Below are positions 28,315-41,146 of a stretch of DNA of 64,000 nt, piece after piece (position 1 is the first letter of the stretch; each line of letters begins with the position of its first letter). Source of the stretch: Oscheius tipulae (Eukaryota > Nematoda > Chromadorea > Rhabditida > Rhabditidae); NCBI GenBank assembly GCA_037178975.1, contig JASJZH010000006.1, forward strand, positions 10,416,001 to 10,480,000, given 5' to 3'. A program made the translations under genes and the position numbers. The notes under the pieces were generated by a model. It ran no database searches. It was given only the letters and a program-made list of their open reading frames with translations, and was not told the origin of the DNA.

Positions 28315-30936
28315 GGTGCTTTGGTAACGAGGTTGTTGAGCATCTGAAAGGCTCTCTCTCCGTCTGTTTGTAGACAAAGCCCAGCTGGATTAGAACTCTA
28401 CGGCTTTTTTGTGTGCACACACACACACACCCAAGCTCTCCAAAATTGGCGTTTGAAGATGGTTTGGTTAGCAAAGGCCCAAAAAACCACCTACAACTGT
28501 TCAAAGGAATGCCTGCAGTAAACAGAGACCGAAAGAGATCGAAGCCGCAATGACTTGGGAATCTAGTCAATTGTCCTGTGTGCAGTTATAATATGTGATA
28601 GAGACGGCATTGTCTGCGTACAGAACCACATAGATGTCTCGATCCAAATAACATCTTCCCATAGTTCAAAACACAGCACGCAGCGATCAAGATAGCGCCT
28701 GTTTTCCGGATCTTCCCCTCTGAAATTGCGCCCGTTCGTTTAAAACCAGTTCCACTGTGCTCGTTTGAAGTAGATTTTGAAACACAATAGTACTCACCTG
28801 TTTTTTTCCCTTCATTCTTTGAAGCCTCCGGCATCTTCGGATTCATGTTGTTGTAGCTGCAGCACAAGCTCGATTGACCACCTGGAATACGGTAGACACT
28901 TGATTGTTTTGGCAGCTGAGAGGGAGAGGCTGGGCGGATTGGAGTCAAGATTAGCGATTAGAGGTCCAGGTGTGAACATAAACTGTGCCGACCCTGGAAC
29001 TGCCAGGGAAATGAATGAGAGAGTGCAGTATTCTAGGGGGAGGAGGGGCTGTTCGCTGACAGGGCAGCAGCCAGCCAGGTCACTACCTGGAACTCGAGAG
29101 AGCGGTCACACTGTAGTCTAAGAGAATACAAATTTTGACCTAGTTCTATCGAGGAGGTGAAGCAAGAGAAATATATTGTAAAAAAGAGATATGGAGCAGA
29201 ACAATAGACATGCATCTGACATTTGCTCACCGTTGTTATCAGCAAAAAATTCTAAAAATGGAGCAATGTTTTCATGGAGAAAACAGTTTTCTCTCAATAA
29301 CAATATGAATAATTTAGTCGGGAGAACAATTATACGCTTGTAATGCTTTCTAGTAAAAGATCACCATATTAAAGAGACGTAAAGTGCTTTTGTGTAAGAT
29401 GTTACGTTATTACATAGAGGGATCTGTCTGCCTGTCTCTCTGTCTATCTGTCTCCCTCTGTCTCTCAGTAGCAATTTTGCAACTTTTGCAGGCTCAACTT
29501 TTTTACCTTAAAACTTTTCCCTTTCCGCTCTAGTGCACTCTCAAAATAAAGACCAAACAAAGCTCACGAATATATGCATCTTCGCCACACGAGAGAAGGT
29601 GGGATGCCGGGGCGTGATTTGAAAGAAGGAGTCATGTCCAGAACTCTGGACACCAACGACAAGCGCCTTGTTGTCTATCTCGTGGCTATTTGAATGTGAC
29701 CATTAGTGTCCCTTTTCTGAAAAATGAGTCTTTGTTCTGCGACGTGTGAGACGACTCTTGCGGACACCACTAATTGTCTGCCTCTATCTACGTATACAGT
29801 ACTCAAAAAAGGGGAGCATCATGAATCAGGTTTAATGAAGGACATCCCTCTTTCTTTCAATGAGTCTGACCTCGGAAGAAATATGAATAGAGGAGCTGTC
29901 ACTAGCAGCTGATTGCTAGTTTTTGCAAACGAGCCATACATTTCTCTCATCTTTCCTTAGACATATCCAGTACCCTTGGCTGACTTTCAGCTGTTTGCCT
30001 GTAGAGATCATAATTTTTCTCCATTCTGATCTTATGACATCTTGATTACGGTAAGTTCGGCTTAGATCGACTGCTCCAACAGTAGCCCTAGGGAACGTCT
30101 ACTTCGTCCCCAATTGGTTTGATTGTTCCATATCAGTTTAGAACAAAGTTTTGTTTCGTCCAGGACACTTACTACTAGAACACAGAGGTGTAAAGATGCT
30201 ACCCACAAACTCAGATTATATGGGTTATCATCAAGGTCGCACAAGTAAACTATTGCGTCTTAGTATTAAAGCGATTGAGACAGAATGCCGTAGACAAAGA
30301 CGATTTTGTAGATACGGTGTTTCTAAGCACTGAAACCCACCTGTAAGCTGCAGAAGAATTGCTGTTTACGGAGCTAAGATACTCCCGTCCGCAGCTTGTG
30401 ATCATTTGAATATTCATAGAGGACGTTTTTCGGTTCAAAATTAGGTTACATCAATTCAAATTTGGCCGCTCGGCAGGCTTCTCTTACCTAGCCCCCCTCT
30501 CAATCCATAATCACCTATACTTCTCCATATTTTAGAGAACCTCGGTGTCGTACACGAAAATTAAATTGTCAGATCCGAGAGAGTCCAATCTTCCTGGTAT
30601 GGAGGACTTTAATATCCCAGGACTCACCTCAATATTCCCACGTCTTGGCAACTTTTCCTCTCGGCAACACAAACTACTTCCATAGCAGAATTCCATATAC
30701 TTTCGTTTTAATTTGTGGTGTTTGTCGCTAAACAAAGTCGACGAGTGGTCCCCTCTAGCGGGCCTAAGAGTAGTTTTTATGAAAAGAGAGACCTTATTGG
30801 ACGTGGAAACCCACGGTCATTCATCAAAATCCCCCCTCGTTTTCTATTCATTGATGTTGCTCTAATCCAGGTCTCACGTTTCCTTGAAATCTCACCTTGA
30901 ATTCTCACTACTGTTTTATAGTGAAATGCGATCCTG
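28315..30936. other. No gene supported; (CA)n microsatellite
   Basis: A (CA)n run lies at about 28415-28431. A CTGTCT-rich pyrimidine tract ending CTCTCAG lies at 29420-29470. No other exon chain was recognised beyond the possible 5' exon noted for the neighbouring small gene. Confidence 0.45.
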
Positions 30937-33371
30937 ATGAACGCTACGGCCATAAATTTGTTCACTGTCATTTGGGGACTAGGTCGCACGTCAACCTACG
31001 TTCCAACGAGTTTCAACAATTGTGACATGTGAGCGACAGTTATGTAAAATTACAGAGACAGAGAGACAGAGGTATAGAGAGAAACAGAGATACATGTTTC
31101 TTTTTTCCAGCGACACCGACTATGACAACATGTCGCAGTTGGTCTTGGAGAGGCTGTTCGAAGAGGGCTACAACAAAAACATGGTCCCTTCGAAAAAGAC
31201 CGCCACAGTTGTAACCATCGAGTTTGTCATACAAAACATTGCTCACGTCTCCGAAATATCAGCCAGTTTCACACTAGATTTATTGTTCAGGTAGAGAAAC
31301 GATTTTCTTTTTAAGAACTACCTTTCAGTCAAATTTGGCACGACCCCCGTCTTCGCTTTGATCATATCAGCCCGTGTCTTCAAAACTTAACTCTCGGCTA
31401 CCAGATGGTCGAAAAATTATGGTCTCCGAATGTTTGCTTTGTAAGAAGCTGTCATTTTTGGTGAATACATGAATTCAGGTCAATTCGAAGAAGACAGAAA
31501 TCCACTCCAGTCCAACACCAAACATTTTCTTGATGATTTATCCAAATGGGACTGTTTGGGTATGGAAATTGTTGTCACCATCCAACTACTAATTTCAGGT
31601 GAATTATCGTCTCCAAGTCCAGAGTCCTTGTCTGGTCGATCTTCAGCTATTTCCCATGGATGTCATGGTATGCTTTTCTGTCTAAGAATCTTGATTCCTC
31701 AGCTTTTCAGTCGTGTGAGCTGGTGATCGAAAGCTATGCATATAATGCTGCAAAGGTGGCATTGAATTGGAGAGAATGGAGCCCCGTAAGTTATGCAACA
31801 CTAAGCCTGTTAACATTAGATCTCCTCTAGGTCTTTTCAATAGCCAAATCAAAGCTGGCTGATTTCACCCTCTACGGACTTCAATGGACAAAAAACAGCT
31901 TTGAATATGCGGCCGGGCAATGGGATCAGGTGCAGAAAGAAACGAGGAAGTCAAGTAGACTTTGAACCTTTTTCAGCTGACCGTCTCTTTGACCTTTTCA
32001 AGAGCTTACGGATTCTACCTACTGCAAATGTACATGCCTACGTATGCATCAGTGCTATTGTCATTCGTGTCCTTCTGGATTGATCTCAAAGCCCTTCCGG
32101 CTAGAATCACGCTCGGTGTCAGCTCGCTAATGGCACTGACTTTCCAGGTATGCTATGCTTTGAAAATTTGTAGGGTACAGGGCATGTTTCTTATTAGGGG
32201 CTAGGTCGGACGTGCTACAAATTTTGAGGCCGCAAACAGAGCATTCTAGGAAAAGGGGTGTTCCCATCTCGATTATAAGGAAAAAGTTTAAATAAGGTTT
32301 TACGGGCATGATTACACTGGAATAAAGAGGTCCAAGAGTTTTATTGCTATGCTCCCAGGAACTAATGAATACAGCAGTGTAGTATGGGAAGTGTACATGT
32401 CTCAGTTTGAAACATTAAAAGGAAATTTTACTTTTGACTGTTAACTGCACTCAAAGTTGAAACATGAACAGATTTGGGCATGGCCAATTCAATATGAGGG
32501 CACTTATACTCTCGCGGTTAGTCTAATGCTTTTTGTCTATAGGAAAAGAATAGAGTATGTCAACAGTTTAGAGTTCATATTTTCAAAGCAGAAAACGTGT
32601 TTTGTCCTAAAAAAAACTGCACTTTTCAGTACGGTAACGTGGCCAAGAACCTCCCGAAAGTTGGATACGTCAAGTCAATTGACGTCTACATGGTCTTAAC
32701 TACTGGGTAAGTCGGTATCCCTTTAATTTTATATTCTCAGAACAATTTTCCTCACAATGGTAGAAGTTGCCCTTGTTTGCTATGTGGACAGTGAAATAGA
32801 GCATAAGAGGAAGAAGAAGAAGCGGGAACAGAAGAAGGAAAGAATGAACAGTATAAGAGAATACAATAATCATGTGTAAGTTTTCTTAATTTTGTTTTTT
32901 TAAAAAGTTTAAGGTCCAAAAAAAAGTCATTGTTAAATCCCTTGCGAAAAACTAGTCGACAACAGGCTCCGCAATCCTACGGAGCAGTGTTGACCAACGA
33001 TATGGCTGTGGCCGAGGTGGATGAAGAGCACAAGCATTTAAATAGTAACGGAAGTGCTTCTTTAAATCCAAGACCAGCGGTAAAACAAAATTTGACAAAA
33101 AGGACCAAGTTTTTATAGTTTGGAATGTTCGAATCGTTACACGCACTCGCTTCCATGGGACTATTGCATGATGACGTTGATGAGGAAGAAGTCTGGACGG
33201 CTGAGAGAATAGACAGATTCTGCAGGTAGGAAGCCTTGTTTCGCAGAAAAATGCGGTTTCAGAAAACTATTTCCGATTACATTTGGAGTTCTTAATATAA
33301 TATATTGGGCTTACTACTTGTACATGAACTGGCAAGCCAAAGAAGCTGCCCTGGGAGGAATTGCCATCTAA
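30937..33371 (+). CDS. Cys-loop ligand-gated anion channel subunit
   Basis: Thirteen exons with consistent phase give 490 residues: 30937-31028, 31111-31290, 31329-31440, 31479-31559, 31599-31667, 31711-31785, 31831-31929, 31977-32147, 32630-32706, 32741-32875, 32914-33079, 33119-33225 and 33263-33371. A weak signal peptide is followed by the ligand-binding domain. The Cys loop is complete with 13 residues between cysteines ([15 protein letters not shown]). M1 is [19 protein letters not shown]2 opens with [18 protein letters not shown]; the PAR motif before M2 marks anion-selective (chloride) channels. M3 is [20 protein letters not shown] and M4 is [16 protein letters not shown]. The M3-M4 loop starts with a very basic run ([14 protein letters not shown]). 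It belongs to the GABA/glycine/GluCl-like side of the family, as do the many nematode LG. Confidence 0.93.
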
Positions 33372-33597
33372 TACAAAACTGTGAACGGGTAATAAACGGT
33401 TTCATTCATTTTTTTTTCACTTTTCTAACTTTCGTAGTTTGAATCTGAACAACCTGGGTTTGATCCCCGTCGATGTTCTCCGTGAAAGGCGGCTGGTGAT
33501 AAGTTTATTATGAAGGACATGTGTGGTTATTGAGATCAACACTGGTTGGAGTTGCAGATTCGTTCCTCAAATTCGGGTAGAGGACATTTTGAGCTTT

Positions 33598-35624
33598 CTA
33601 AAACTCGAAAATTTCCTTGTTTTTCTCTTTATCACCTTGAATGAGTTCACTTGACGTTGGCAGACAAATTCGTTTCCTCCGTTGCAGGCCGCATCGACAT
33701 TCAGACCACAAAGACCATTGTGACCACTTGAAGTCAGTCTTAATTTCCTGAAAAGCGTGTAACTGTTGGAAAATATCATACATTTGGTGTATATCTCTCC
33801 AAAACAACCTTATCTGTTAGTGAAGGACTCTCGTCTCCAACCGAGTTGGTCATGTTCGCGATAAGCCAGTTCAGAGCCCGAGCTGTGTCTCCGGTCACAA
33901 ACTATTTTAAGGTTTTAGAGAGAAGTATCAAGGTACCTCTTCCGAAGGTGCAACAGCCCCGATTCTCTTCTTATGCTTCAGCTTCTTCATACGTCTCTTC
34001 TTTGGCTTTAAGACCTGCTTTTCTTCTTCGTCGTCAACTTGACCAGAGTGGTGAACTCTTGGTCTAAGTCTTGGAGGAGCTACAGGGGATAACATTCCCA
34101 ATGGTCTCTGTACGTTAAGTTTGAAGGTATCGTTAGAAAATGGCAGTAACACGATGATCAGACGGGGACAAATTTAAAATGGAATTCGTGACAGGACTTT
34201 TAGAGCCAAATTTAGGGTCTTGTCACGAAAAGCCTGATATTCAAAAGTTTACCCGCAAAGTCTGATAATCAGTCTCAGATTCCTTACCATTTTCTGCTGT
34301 TCCCCGACGATTGTGTGCAACTGTTGAAGCTGGGTTCTTCCATGGATCTTAACTCTATTCGCGCCCATAAAGAGTGGCTGAATAGATTCCGGTCTTAAAA
34401 TGTTTCCTTGCATCAAATTGTCATTAACCCACATCTCTTCTTGTTCATCCCTCGGAATCTCGAAACTTCTAGGGCTTGTGGTAGGCTCCTCTGTCGTTGT
34501 AGTGGTCTCAGTTGTTGTAGCTTCGGTTGTCCTTATTCGAGTTACAGGATACACAGTTTCCGGGAGTTCGCTGTCCTCATCCTCTACAGGCTCTGCTGCG
34601 ATGGTGGTGAACTCCAGGATTTCGACATTTTCAGTTGTCGGATCTTCCTCATCTGTCACTTCAACTTCTTCCTCGATTTCTTCAGTCGTGGTGGGAGCCT
34701 CGGTCGTTGTTGCTTCTGTAGTTGTCGATCCTTGAGTAACATATTTTGCCTTGTACCTTCTTCTGGGCGACTGAATAAGCTATATTTTGCTTTTAAGAAT
34801 TCAAGGGGTCTTACCATTGTAGGCAGTGGAACAGCCGGCTCAGGTGTTGTTGTTGTGGTTGCCGGGGTCGGTCTGGCCCATCCTTCAGTTTCATCCTCCA
34901 TCAGCTCTTCACTGGTATCAAGCGCAGGACTGGGTCTGTATCCAACTTGTTCGGTGACCATTAAAGGGGCTCTGGTAGGAATTGTAGTCGATTCCTCCTC
35001 TTCCACGCTCTTGAAGGATCCTTTGAAAGTCGTCTCTTGATCAGGAACAACAGGTTTTCGGGCACCTGGAGGAGCTACAACGAGCACTGAAAGGTTTAAG
35101 TGTTTTCTATTGGGAATATCAAAATACCATCGTTTCCCGGAGGCATATAGGGTTTCGGCTTGATCAGAGCAGGTTGAACTTGAGGAGGTCTCGGCACTAA
35201 ATCTATCTTAACAACAAAGTCCTCAAAACCTACTAGCTGCAGCATCCCCGTGAAGATCATAATCTTGATAGAGCTGCTTCATTGCCATTTGTCTATAAAA
35301 GTATACTTACTGCTACACAAACTATTCTACCTGTCCTCATCAACCTGATCGAAATCCTCGTCTCCCTTACTCGGCTGCATTACACACGACTTGAACTCTT
35401 TGTTTCGACCAACACATTTGAAGCCTCTAACAGTGGAACAGGCCCGGACTCTGATCATCACTCCTTCCGGAGCGCAGGTAGACCATGCTGACCACATTGA
35501 CCATGAGGAGGCAATAGCTAATAACAAGATTTTCGAAATGAAATTCGAGAAACTGACTGTATATACTATCGAACTGTGCGTAGGTGATTGTGACAAGGAA
35601 GAGTAACAGTAGAATACATCGCAT
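33598..35624 (-). CDS. Secreted protein with thrombospondin type 1 repeats
   Basis: Eight exons agree in phase: 35567-35624, 35331-35517, 35234-35292, 35128-35202, 34815-35086, 34288-34770, 33937-34107 and 33598-33747. They give 484 residues. The protein starts with a signal peptide (MRCILLLLFLVTITYAQ). A first TSR follows at once (SSWSMWSAWSTCAPEGVMIR... CVGRNKEFKSCV), with the WxxWxxW pattern and its cysteines. The middle is long, unstructured and rich in Thr, Pro and Glu (ATTTETTTTTEEPTTSPRS), typical of O-glycosylated linkers. A basic patch (KPKKRRMKKLKHKKR) precedes a second, short TSR (WSQWSLWSECRCGLQRRKR) whose C-terminal cysteines are missing. It is probably an extracellular matrix or guidance component. 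The basic patch could bind glycosaminoglycans. No membrane anchor is seen. Confidence 0.87.
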
Positions 35625-35982
35625 TGTTGCCTAAAGTGGTGTTTATTGTCTGAAGACAAAGTAAGCTTTCAAAAATTCATATAGTAAAACAGTTTTGACT
35701 AGAAAATTGCAATTTTCCTTCGTTTTAGTGGTTTGGTAGTAGAAGAAAGAGTTATGTCAGGTTGACAAAAACAAGTTGGTATAGGAGAGTGACAGGTTGA
35801 CAGGGAGTCAAGTACACGTTTCGCTGGATTTGAGCAGTTTCATAGAATGGCAGAATCAGGAGAGGAAGAGGGCTTCAGAGATCAGAGATATGGTCAAAGT
35901 TCGTCAGGTAGGTAGAAACAGACTAAGAATTTTACAGTTTACCCTGCTCAACATGTGAAAGTGAGCATAAAGATTGCTGCTA

Positions 35983-36417
35983 ATGAAGATATTGAGATTA
36001 TTGGCACTCCTTGCTGTTATGGACAGGGGCAGCGCAGTCAACCCCTTCGGCCAAGGCCTTTTGATGACCGAGTGAACTGGGGAAAGCAGTCGCGAAAAAA
36101 TGGGTTTCGCCCATTCGGCACAGGTAGATAAGGCTCGGCTACCTGGAGTTCCGTTATGAAACACTGTCGCTCTTTCACAGCTGTTCCTCTGGTGCACGGG
36201 ATACTTGATAGCTTGTCGAGATTGTACAGGTGAAAGGTGTCAAAACTCTATATGAGGTTGTTCCAGCCCGAAAAAAAAGATTTAACTAAAGATCATGAAT
36301 GGAGAAGGAGAAGCTGACATCCAAAGTCCATACGCACTGTTATTTCAGACATGTGACCTTGACTACCGTCGGGCGAGACCCCCTGTTCGGCAATACTATG
36401 TATGTCAGCGGAATTGG
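35983..36417 (+). pseudogene. 5' fragment of a second ZP-domain gene
   Basis: A signal-peptide-like start (MKILRLLALLAVMDRGSA, from 35983) is followed by exon-like 36181-36229 (VPLVHGILDSLSRLYR). That joins in phase to 36349-36417 (HVTLTTVGRDPLFGNTMYVSG). The last is the first strand pair of a ZP domain and parallels the next gene (TSGPFGGNAYTKG). Nothing after 36417 continues the domain before the next start at 36671, and an in-frame TAG follows if the weak donor is not used. The simplest reading is a truncated tandem copy. The signal exon's own donor is not certain. Confidence 0.5.
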
Positions 36418-36670
36418 GTGTTCACAATAGGTGATAAGATTCTGTATTTTCATATACGAACTTTTCCAAAGAACATGGAAGGTACTCTCGAGGAGGCTTA
36501 CGGTCTTTGATTTGTCCGGTCAGCTGGCTGCCGATTCGGTCATAATGCCCGGATGACTGGAATTCAAGTGGTGTCCATGCAACAAAATGCGCTCCTAATT
36601 ACCCAGCCGGACGATCCCTCACACGTGCTTTTACGGCTTCGGCTACGCACATTATCACCGTCGTCTCCAG

Positions 36671-38399
36671 ATGCTGTGGAAATTTCTTTGGCTTTTTATC
36701 CCGGGATCTTTCGGTGCCTTCACTCTCCCACCAATGATTGGCAACGAGCTTAAAGGTCTACCCTTTTGATCTTTTTACATATTACTTTAGGACAACCCTT
36801 TGTCAGCTGTGATGCCCAACATATACTCTTTTTTGCCAACACTTCGGGTCCATTTGGAGGTAACGCTTACACAAAGGTAGTGACTACCGTAATCCTTTCC
36901 ATGATTCATTTTAGGGCTTCTTCTCTATCCCCGGCTGTCATCTTCGTGGCAATTCCTCAGAAAACTTAGTTGAGCTAGCTATTCCAACAAGTGACAAATG
37001 TGGCGTCCGGCGGAAAAGAATGGTAGCTGTTCGTCATCTCTCTCTCTTAAAAAAAAACCTATTCCAGACGGGTAAAAAGGGCTTGGAACTAGAAGTTACG
37101 GTAGTTCTCATGTTCCATCACATCTTCCTGACAAAGGGAGACAGATCGTTCAACTTGAAATGTGTCTATGCAGAAATTGAGACACAGGTTACGCGAGAAA
37201 TTGATGTTAGGTAAGAGGTCGTGCTTACGACTTGTATCAAAATTTTAGTACCATTCCACCACAAGACCTGCCGGTTATGGATGTTCAAAACGAGGAGCAA
37301 CAGCCAACTTGCGGCTACGATGTACGTTTCAGACCTTTTTCCAGCCCTTTGCGCAATATAATTGCCTTTTCACACCTGGCTGCCCTAAGGACTAGTCTTT
37401 AGGTGTTGTCTGGCGGACCTCGAGGCGATCCCGTACGGTTTGCGACAATAGGAGACTCCGTTTACCACAGGTAATTAAAGTTTTTGAAAAAAAACAATGT
37501 AAACGCCCAAATTTGAAAACAGAAAGTTTGTTATACCTGGCCCCACAACGAACTTCATTTTCTATGTTTCTCTGTTTTCAAGGGTATTTCCATGCAAATG
37601 CTTGAAAAATATTATAGATGGCACTGCGAGACAGGTCGAGACGACGAATTTTGCATGACCGTTCATTCCTGTACAGCAGACGACGGACAGGGATGGACAC
37701 AGGAGCTTATCGATGTCGACGGGTAATCCTCCAGTTGAAAAATCTCATATCATCCAATTAGGTGTACTCTCGACAGTTTCCTTCTCGCAAATCTCCAACC
37801 CGCTGGGGGCTTGTCGATGGGTCAAAAGACCCAAGTTTTTAAGTTTGCGGACCGTCCGACAGTATACTTCAACTGTATGATCCGATTGCAACCGAAGAGT
37901 TCGACAGACGAGTGTTCAGTAAGAACTTTGATCCATGCTTACAGGTTTCAGATGCCGGACGAATACTGCCGAAATCCAAGAGGGAGCACTGAAGCTATGA
38001 TCATGGACAGTGAGAATGAAATTACTGAGAGACCGGATACAATTGAAGAAGAGCTGGAGAAATCTTTTCCAACTCCTAAAATCTTTGTACCTGTAAGACT
38101 CGATAGTATCACAATAATACCAGTTTCAGAATGAGCACCGCCGAAAGAGACTGTTCCGAAAAAGTCGAGACGTCTCGAATCGGACCATGGACTTGGACGT
38201 GTCAGCTCCCGCAATAGATGTCTTTGACATCCCCGTAGAAGAAAAATCCTCCCCACCCCTTAAAGAAGGAGAAGTCTGCCTCTCGCGTCAAGTTTTTGCC
38301 ATCAGTTTCGCCTTTTTCCTCTGCTCCATTCTATTATTTATTGTTGGAATGTGCCTTTGTCATCGGAGAAGTGGTAAGGTAACATGGAGTCCTCAATGA
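36671..38399 (+). CDS. ZP-domain (cuticlin-like) membrane protein
   Basis: Ten exons give 411 residues with consistent phase: 36671-36755, 36791-36876, 36915-37022, 37068-37210, 37249-37321, 37403-37470, 37618-37722, 37762-37918, 37952-38092 and 38130-38399. The signal peptide is MLWKFLWLFIPGSFGA. The ZP domain follows with conserved cysteines (FVSCDAQHILFFANTSGPF, SDKCGVRRKRM, FNLKCVYAEIE, TCGYDVLSGGPRGDPVRFA, CETGRDDEFCMTVHSC). A furin-type site (EHRRKRLF) comes next, as in cuticlins and other ZP proteins that are shed before assembling. A C-terminal membrane segment (AISFAFFLCSILLFIVGMCL) precedes a short basic tail. These proteins assemble into cuticle or apical matrix. The gene lies tail to tail with the Ly6-like gene. 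A copy of its last exon lies at 47957-48155. Confidence 0.92.
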
Positions 38400-38617
38400 T
38401 AGGTTTTAGCGCGTCCCGTTAAGTTTTTCCCGCCACCTAATTGAGTATGCGTATGGCTCAATTGAATAAAACTACATAAAATTCTTCATTGCGGTGAAAA
38501 AGAGAGGGGCAGAAGAAGACCATTTGAGCATGGCATCACAAAGTGGAGAAGGAAAAAAAATGGTAAACCCGTAGTGGTCAGAAGAAGAGAAGCAAGAAAG
38601 GGGGGGAGGGGCGGCAG

Positions 38618-39347
38618 TCATAAGAAGATAAGCATAAGCCACATTAATAGGAATGACACCGTGATTTGGGAACCGGTGTTGCCGTTGCAGTAGTCTGCGT
38701 AGCAAGTACAGACATCGATTGTCGAGTCATCATAATTGTCGCCTCCAAGTTTGAAGAGCTCTCGTTTCCTGAAACTCAATTTTTGGCGCGAAAACAATAA
38801 TTGTACCTATAAGCACGACAAGAATCCCTGTGCATCCATCGAAACCGATGAACTATGGATGTGTTGAAGCCGTTGACCAGGATATCGTTCATGCAGCCAC
38901 GGATATGTCCTGCTATTTTTATTCCTTAACACTTGTTCGTCAATAAAAATTACTAAAGTTACCTGCTATATTAATCTGTTCAAATAATGAGACACAAATT
39001 GTGGAGCAGTGCACGGTTTGAACTCGGTCATTGGCTACAGTACTATCGTCGCATTCGTCTAAATAACATGTTTTTTTTGTATTTGGGTAAAATCACACCT
39101 GTAAAATTCTTAGGCTGTTTATAAACGTGTCGAAGCATGGGCCAGACTCCTTCGTAGAGCTTCGACATGCACGAAAAACATCGGGCGGTATCTGAAAATA
39201 GATTCAGTGACCTAGGAAGAGGGTAAGTTCACTCGTACCACTTTTCGCTAATATTGGAGTTCCGTCGATCACTGCCACAAAGGTGGGATGGCTGGATGCC
39301 GACCAGGCACTGCGCAATACTAGCAGCAGAAACACAAGAGAGCACAT
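38618..39347 (-). CDS. Ly6/three-finger GPI-anchored protein, ODR-2/HOT-like
   Basis: Five exons; the first two are 39239-39347 and 39099-39191, then ones within about 38960-39062, 38825-38930 and 38618-38773. The protein starts with a signal peptide (MCSLVFLLLVLRSAWSA). A cysteine-rich domain follows with CFSCMSKLYEGVWPMLRHVY, NFTDECDD, VHCSTICVSLFEQ and GHIRGCMNDILVNG. The end of the fold is VCTCYADYCNGN, the usual last Cys-Asn of a three-finger domain. A hydrophobic end (ITVSFLLMWLMLIFL) suits GPI addition. The CFSCMS...NFTDEC layout resembles ODR-2 and the HOT proteins of Caenorhabditis, which act at the surface of neurons. That placement is from memory of the motif. A decayed copy lies at 47307-47945. 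Confidence 0.83.
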
Positions 39348-40910
39348 GACCTCATGCTTAAGAGAGTCAGTTTTCAAGTTTTAGAAGAAGAAAAAGTAAT
39401 AGGAAACGGAAAGTTAGATCTTGATTAACGTTGCTGGAACTAAGGAATTCAACTGATTAATGCGAGCTATCTCTGTCATGCGACTAAAAATCAAAACTTT
39501 GAGATTCCAGGACAGAGGTTGGATCCGACTTAAATAGTATCGATATCGGTTCATTGAAGAAGTTTTCCACGTGCCGGGCATACATTTCTATCAGAAATCA
39601 TATGTTTCTTAGAAGTGTGCAAAAAGGACACGCTTCGAACTGTCACAGAACCACAGTTCAATTCGTTTCGTGACACATAATTTTTCATAAAGAATCCCAA
39701 GATACATATGCACTTTTTTAGCTAAAAGATAAAAGGCAGGCATATTCAAACGAAAATCCTGTTTCTAACAGAGAGTAAGGAGGGTAAGGCGCTCATTTCG
39801 AGCGGAACTGGCTCTATGATTATGACAAAGTGTGGCAATCTAATTTGTGCTCCCTATTTGGAATCTCACCCAATCTGAGGTGCAAGCTTCCCTAATCAAC
39901 TTTGTCTTAGGGCTCGAACACGTCAAAAAGCGATAAAGTGGACGTTAAACTCTAGAATCAAACAGCTGGCCACGATGCATAGTGTATAACTGTGTGGGAG
40001 CTTCCATTCGCACGCCATAAGTACCGGCTCTCGAAAAGCTGCTCCCGGACAAGACTTTGCCTCGGGGACTTTCTATGGGAAAATGCAAATTTCAGGACTA
40101 GGTCTAACTAATATCTAGCTAACAATTGTCGTACAACGTTGTTATGTTGAAGAAGATAAAAATGTCTCAGAACCTATTGGAACTGTGTTTTGTTTTTCTT
40201 AGCTATATGTTTGCTTTGATCCCTGTGCAATTGCTGTTATAGAAAATACACAAACATTTTTTACATTGTCTGAGCTTGCTTAACATAAAAGGTAAAATCT
40301 CACGGTCTGATAGACAGGGCAAGCTTAGAGTTGACTAATAATATACCTTCGTTTTTGTTTCATGGACGGGCAAGATTGATTCCGCCACAGAAACCATTGT
40401 GCTTTCATAGGTTCGATTATTGAAACGGCAAAGAAAGGGTGCATACTATTTAACTTGGAATCTACCAAAAAGCAAAAAATCTGAAAATTGCAAACGTTTG
40501 CAACAAGCAAAACTACTGCGGTAAAGAGAAGACGTGGCCGATCATATTGAGTGCAAAATTGATCGGGACACTTGCCTAGGTGTGAGAAGAAATCACAATT
40601 CATCAGCCGGAAATGATTGACGAGAACAACTGTCCTGATCCGCGGCGATGATAGCATAAAACAACCGCAGCGCTTCGTCGGCTGTCAGCATCTAAGTGCT
40701 CAGCTGATTTTTACTACTCAACACAAAAAACGCAGCTAATCGAACTAATGGCAAAAAGTAGATGAAGAGTAATAGGACATTCCCTGAGCTTTAATAGCCC
40801 ATCAAAGTCATCGTCTCGATAGAAACAGAAAATCATGGGAGGGTTCCCAAAAAAGAAGGGGTAGGCTGATTATTATATATGTTAAAAGCAGAAGACTCGC
40901 AGAGTTTCAA
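39348..40910. other. No gene supported
   Basis: Intergenic AT-rich sequence with short frames only. Confidence 0.4.
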
Positions 40911-41146
40911 TCAGACAGACACTGCGATGCGTCGAGAGGCTCTGAAGCACAATCAGAACCACTCTGCCGAAACAATAGGACTCGTCTAATTCATAGATGC
41001 GCCCCCATAGATGGCAGTGATCGAGGATGTCTCTCTCTTAATACAAGTTTGCAAAACTTACGTCGTCCGTAGAAGGTACCGTAGGTGGATTCTTCCTCGA
41101 CTGCTAGAACAATGACTGCGGTCATGAGAAGCCAGACGAGCCGCAT
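40911..41146 (-). CDS. Candidate short secreted peptide
   Basis: An exon starting at 41146 encodes a clean signal peptide (MRLVWLLMTAVIVLAVEEES) followed by TYGTFYGR and a GTAAGT donor near 41062. One in-phase acceptor would add only QPLDASQCLSD before a TGA at 40911, for about 40 residues. Other acceptors give other short tails. The signal peptide and donor are convincing; the rest of the gene is not, and it could have exons I failed to see. No family recognised. Confidence 0.3.

Noticed and set aside
34400-35040. Long plus-strand frames rich in Ser and Val (111 and 210 codons)
   Set aside because: They are antisense shadows of the Thr/Pro-rich TSR protein, whose minus-strand exons join in phase.
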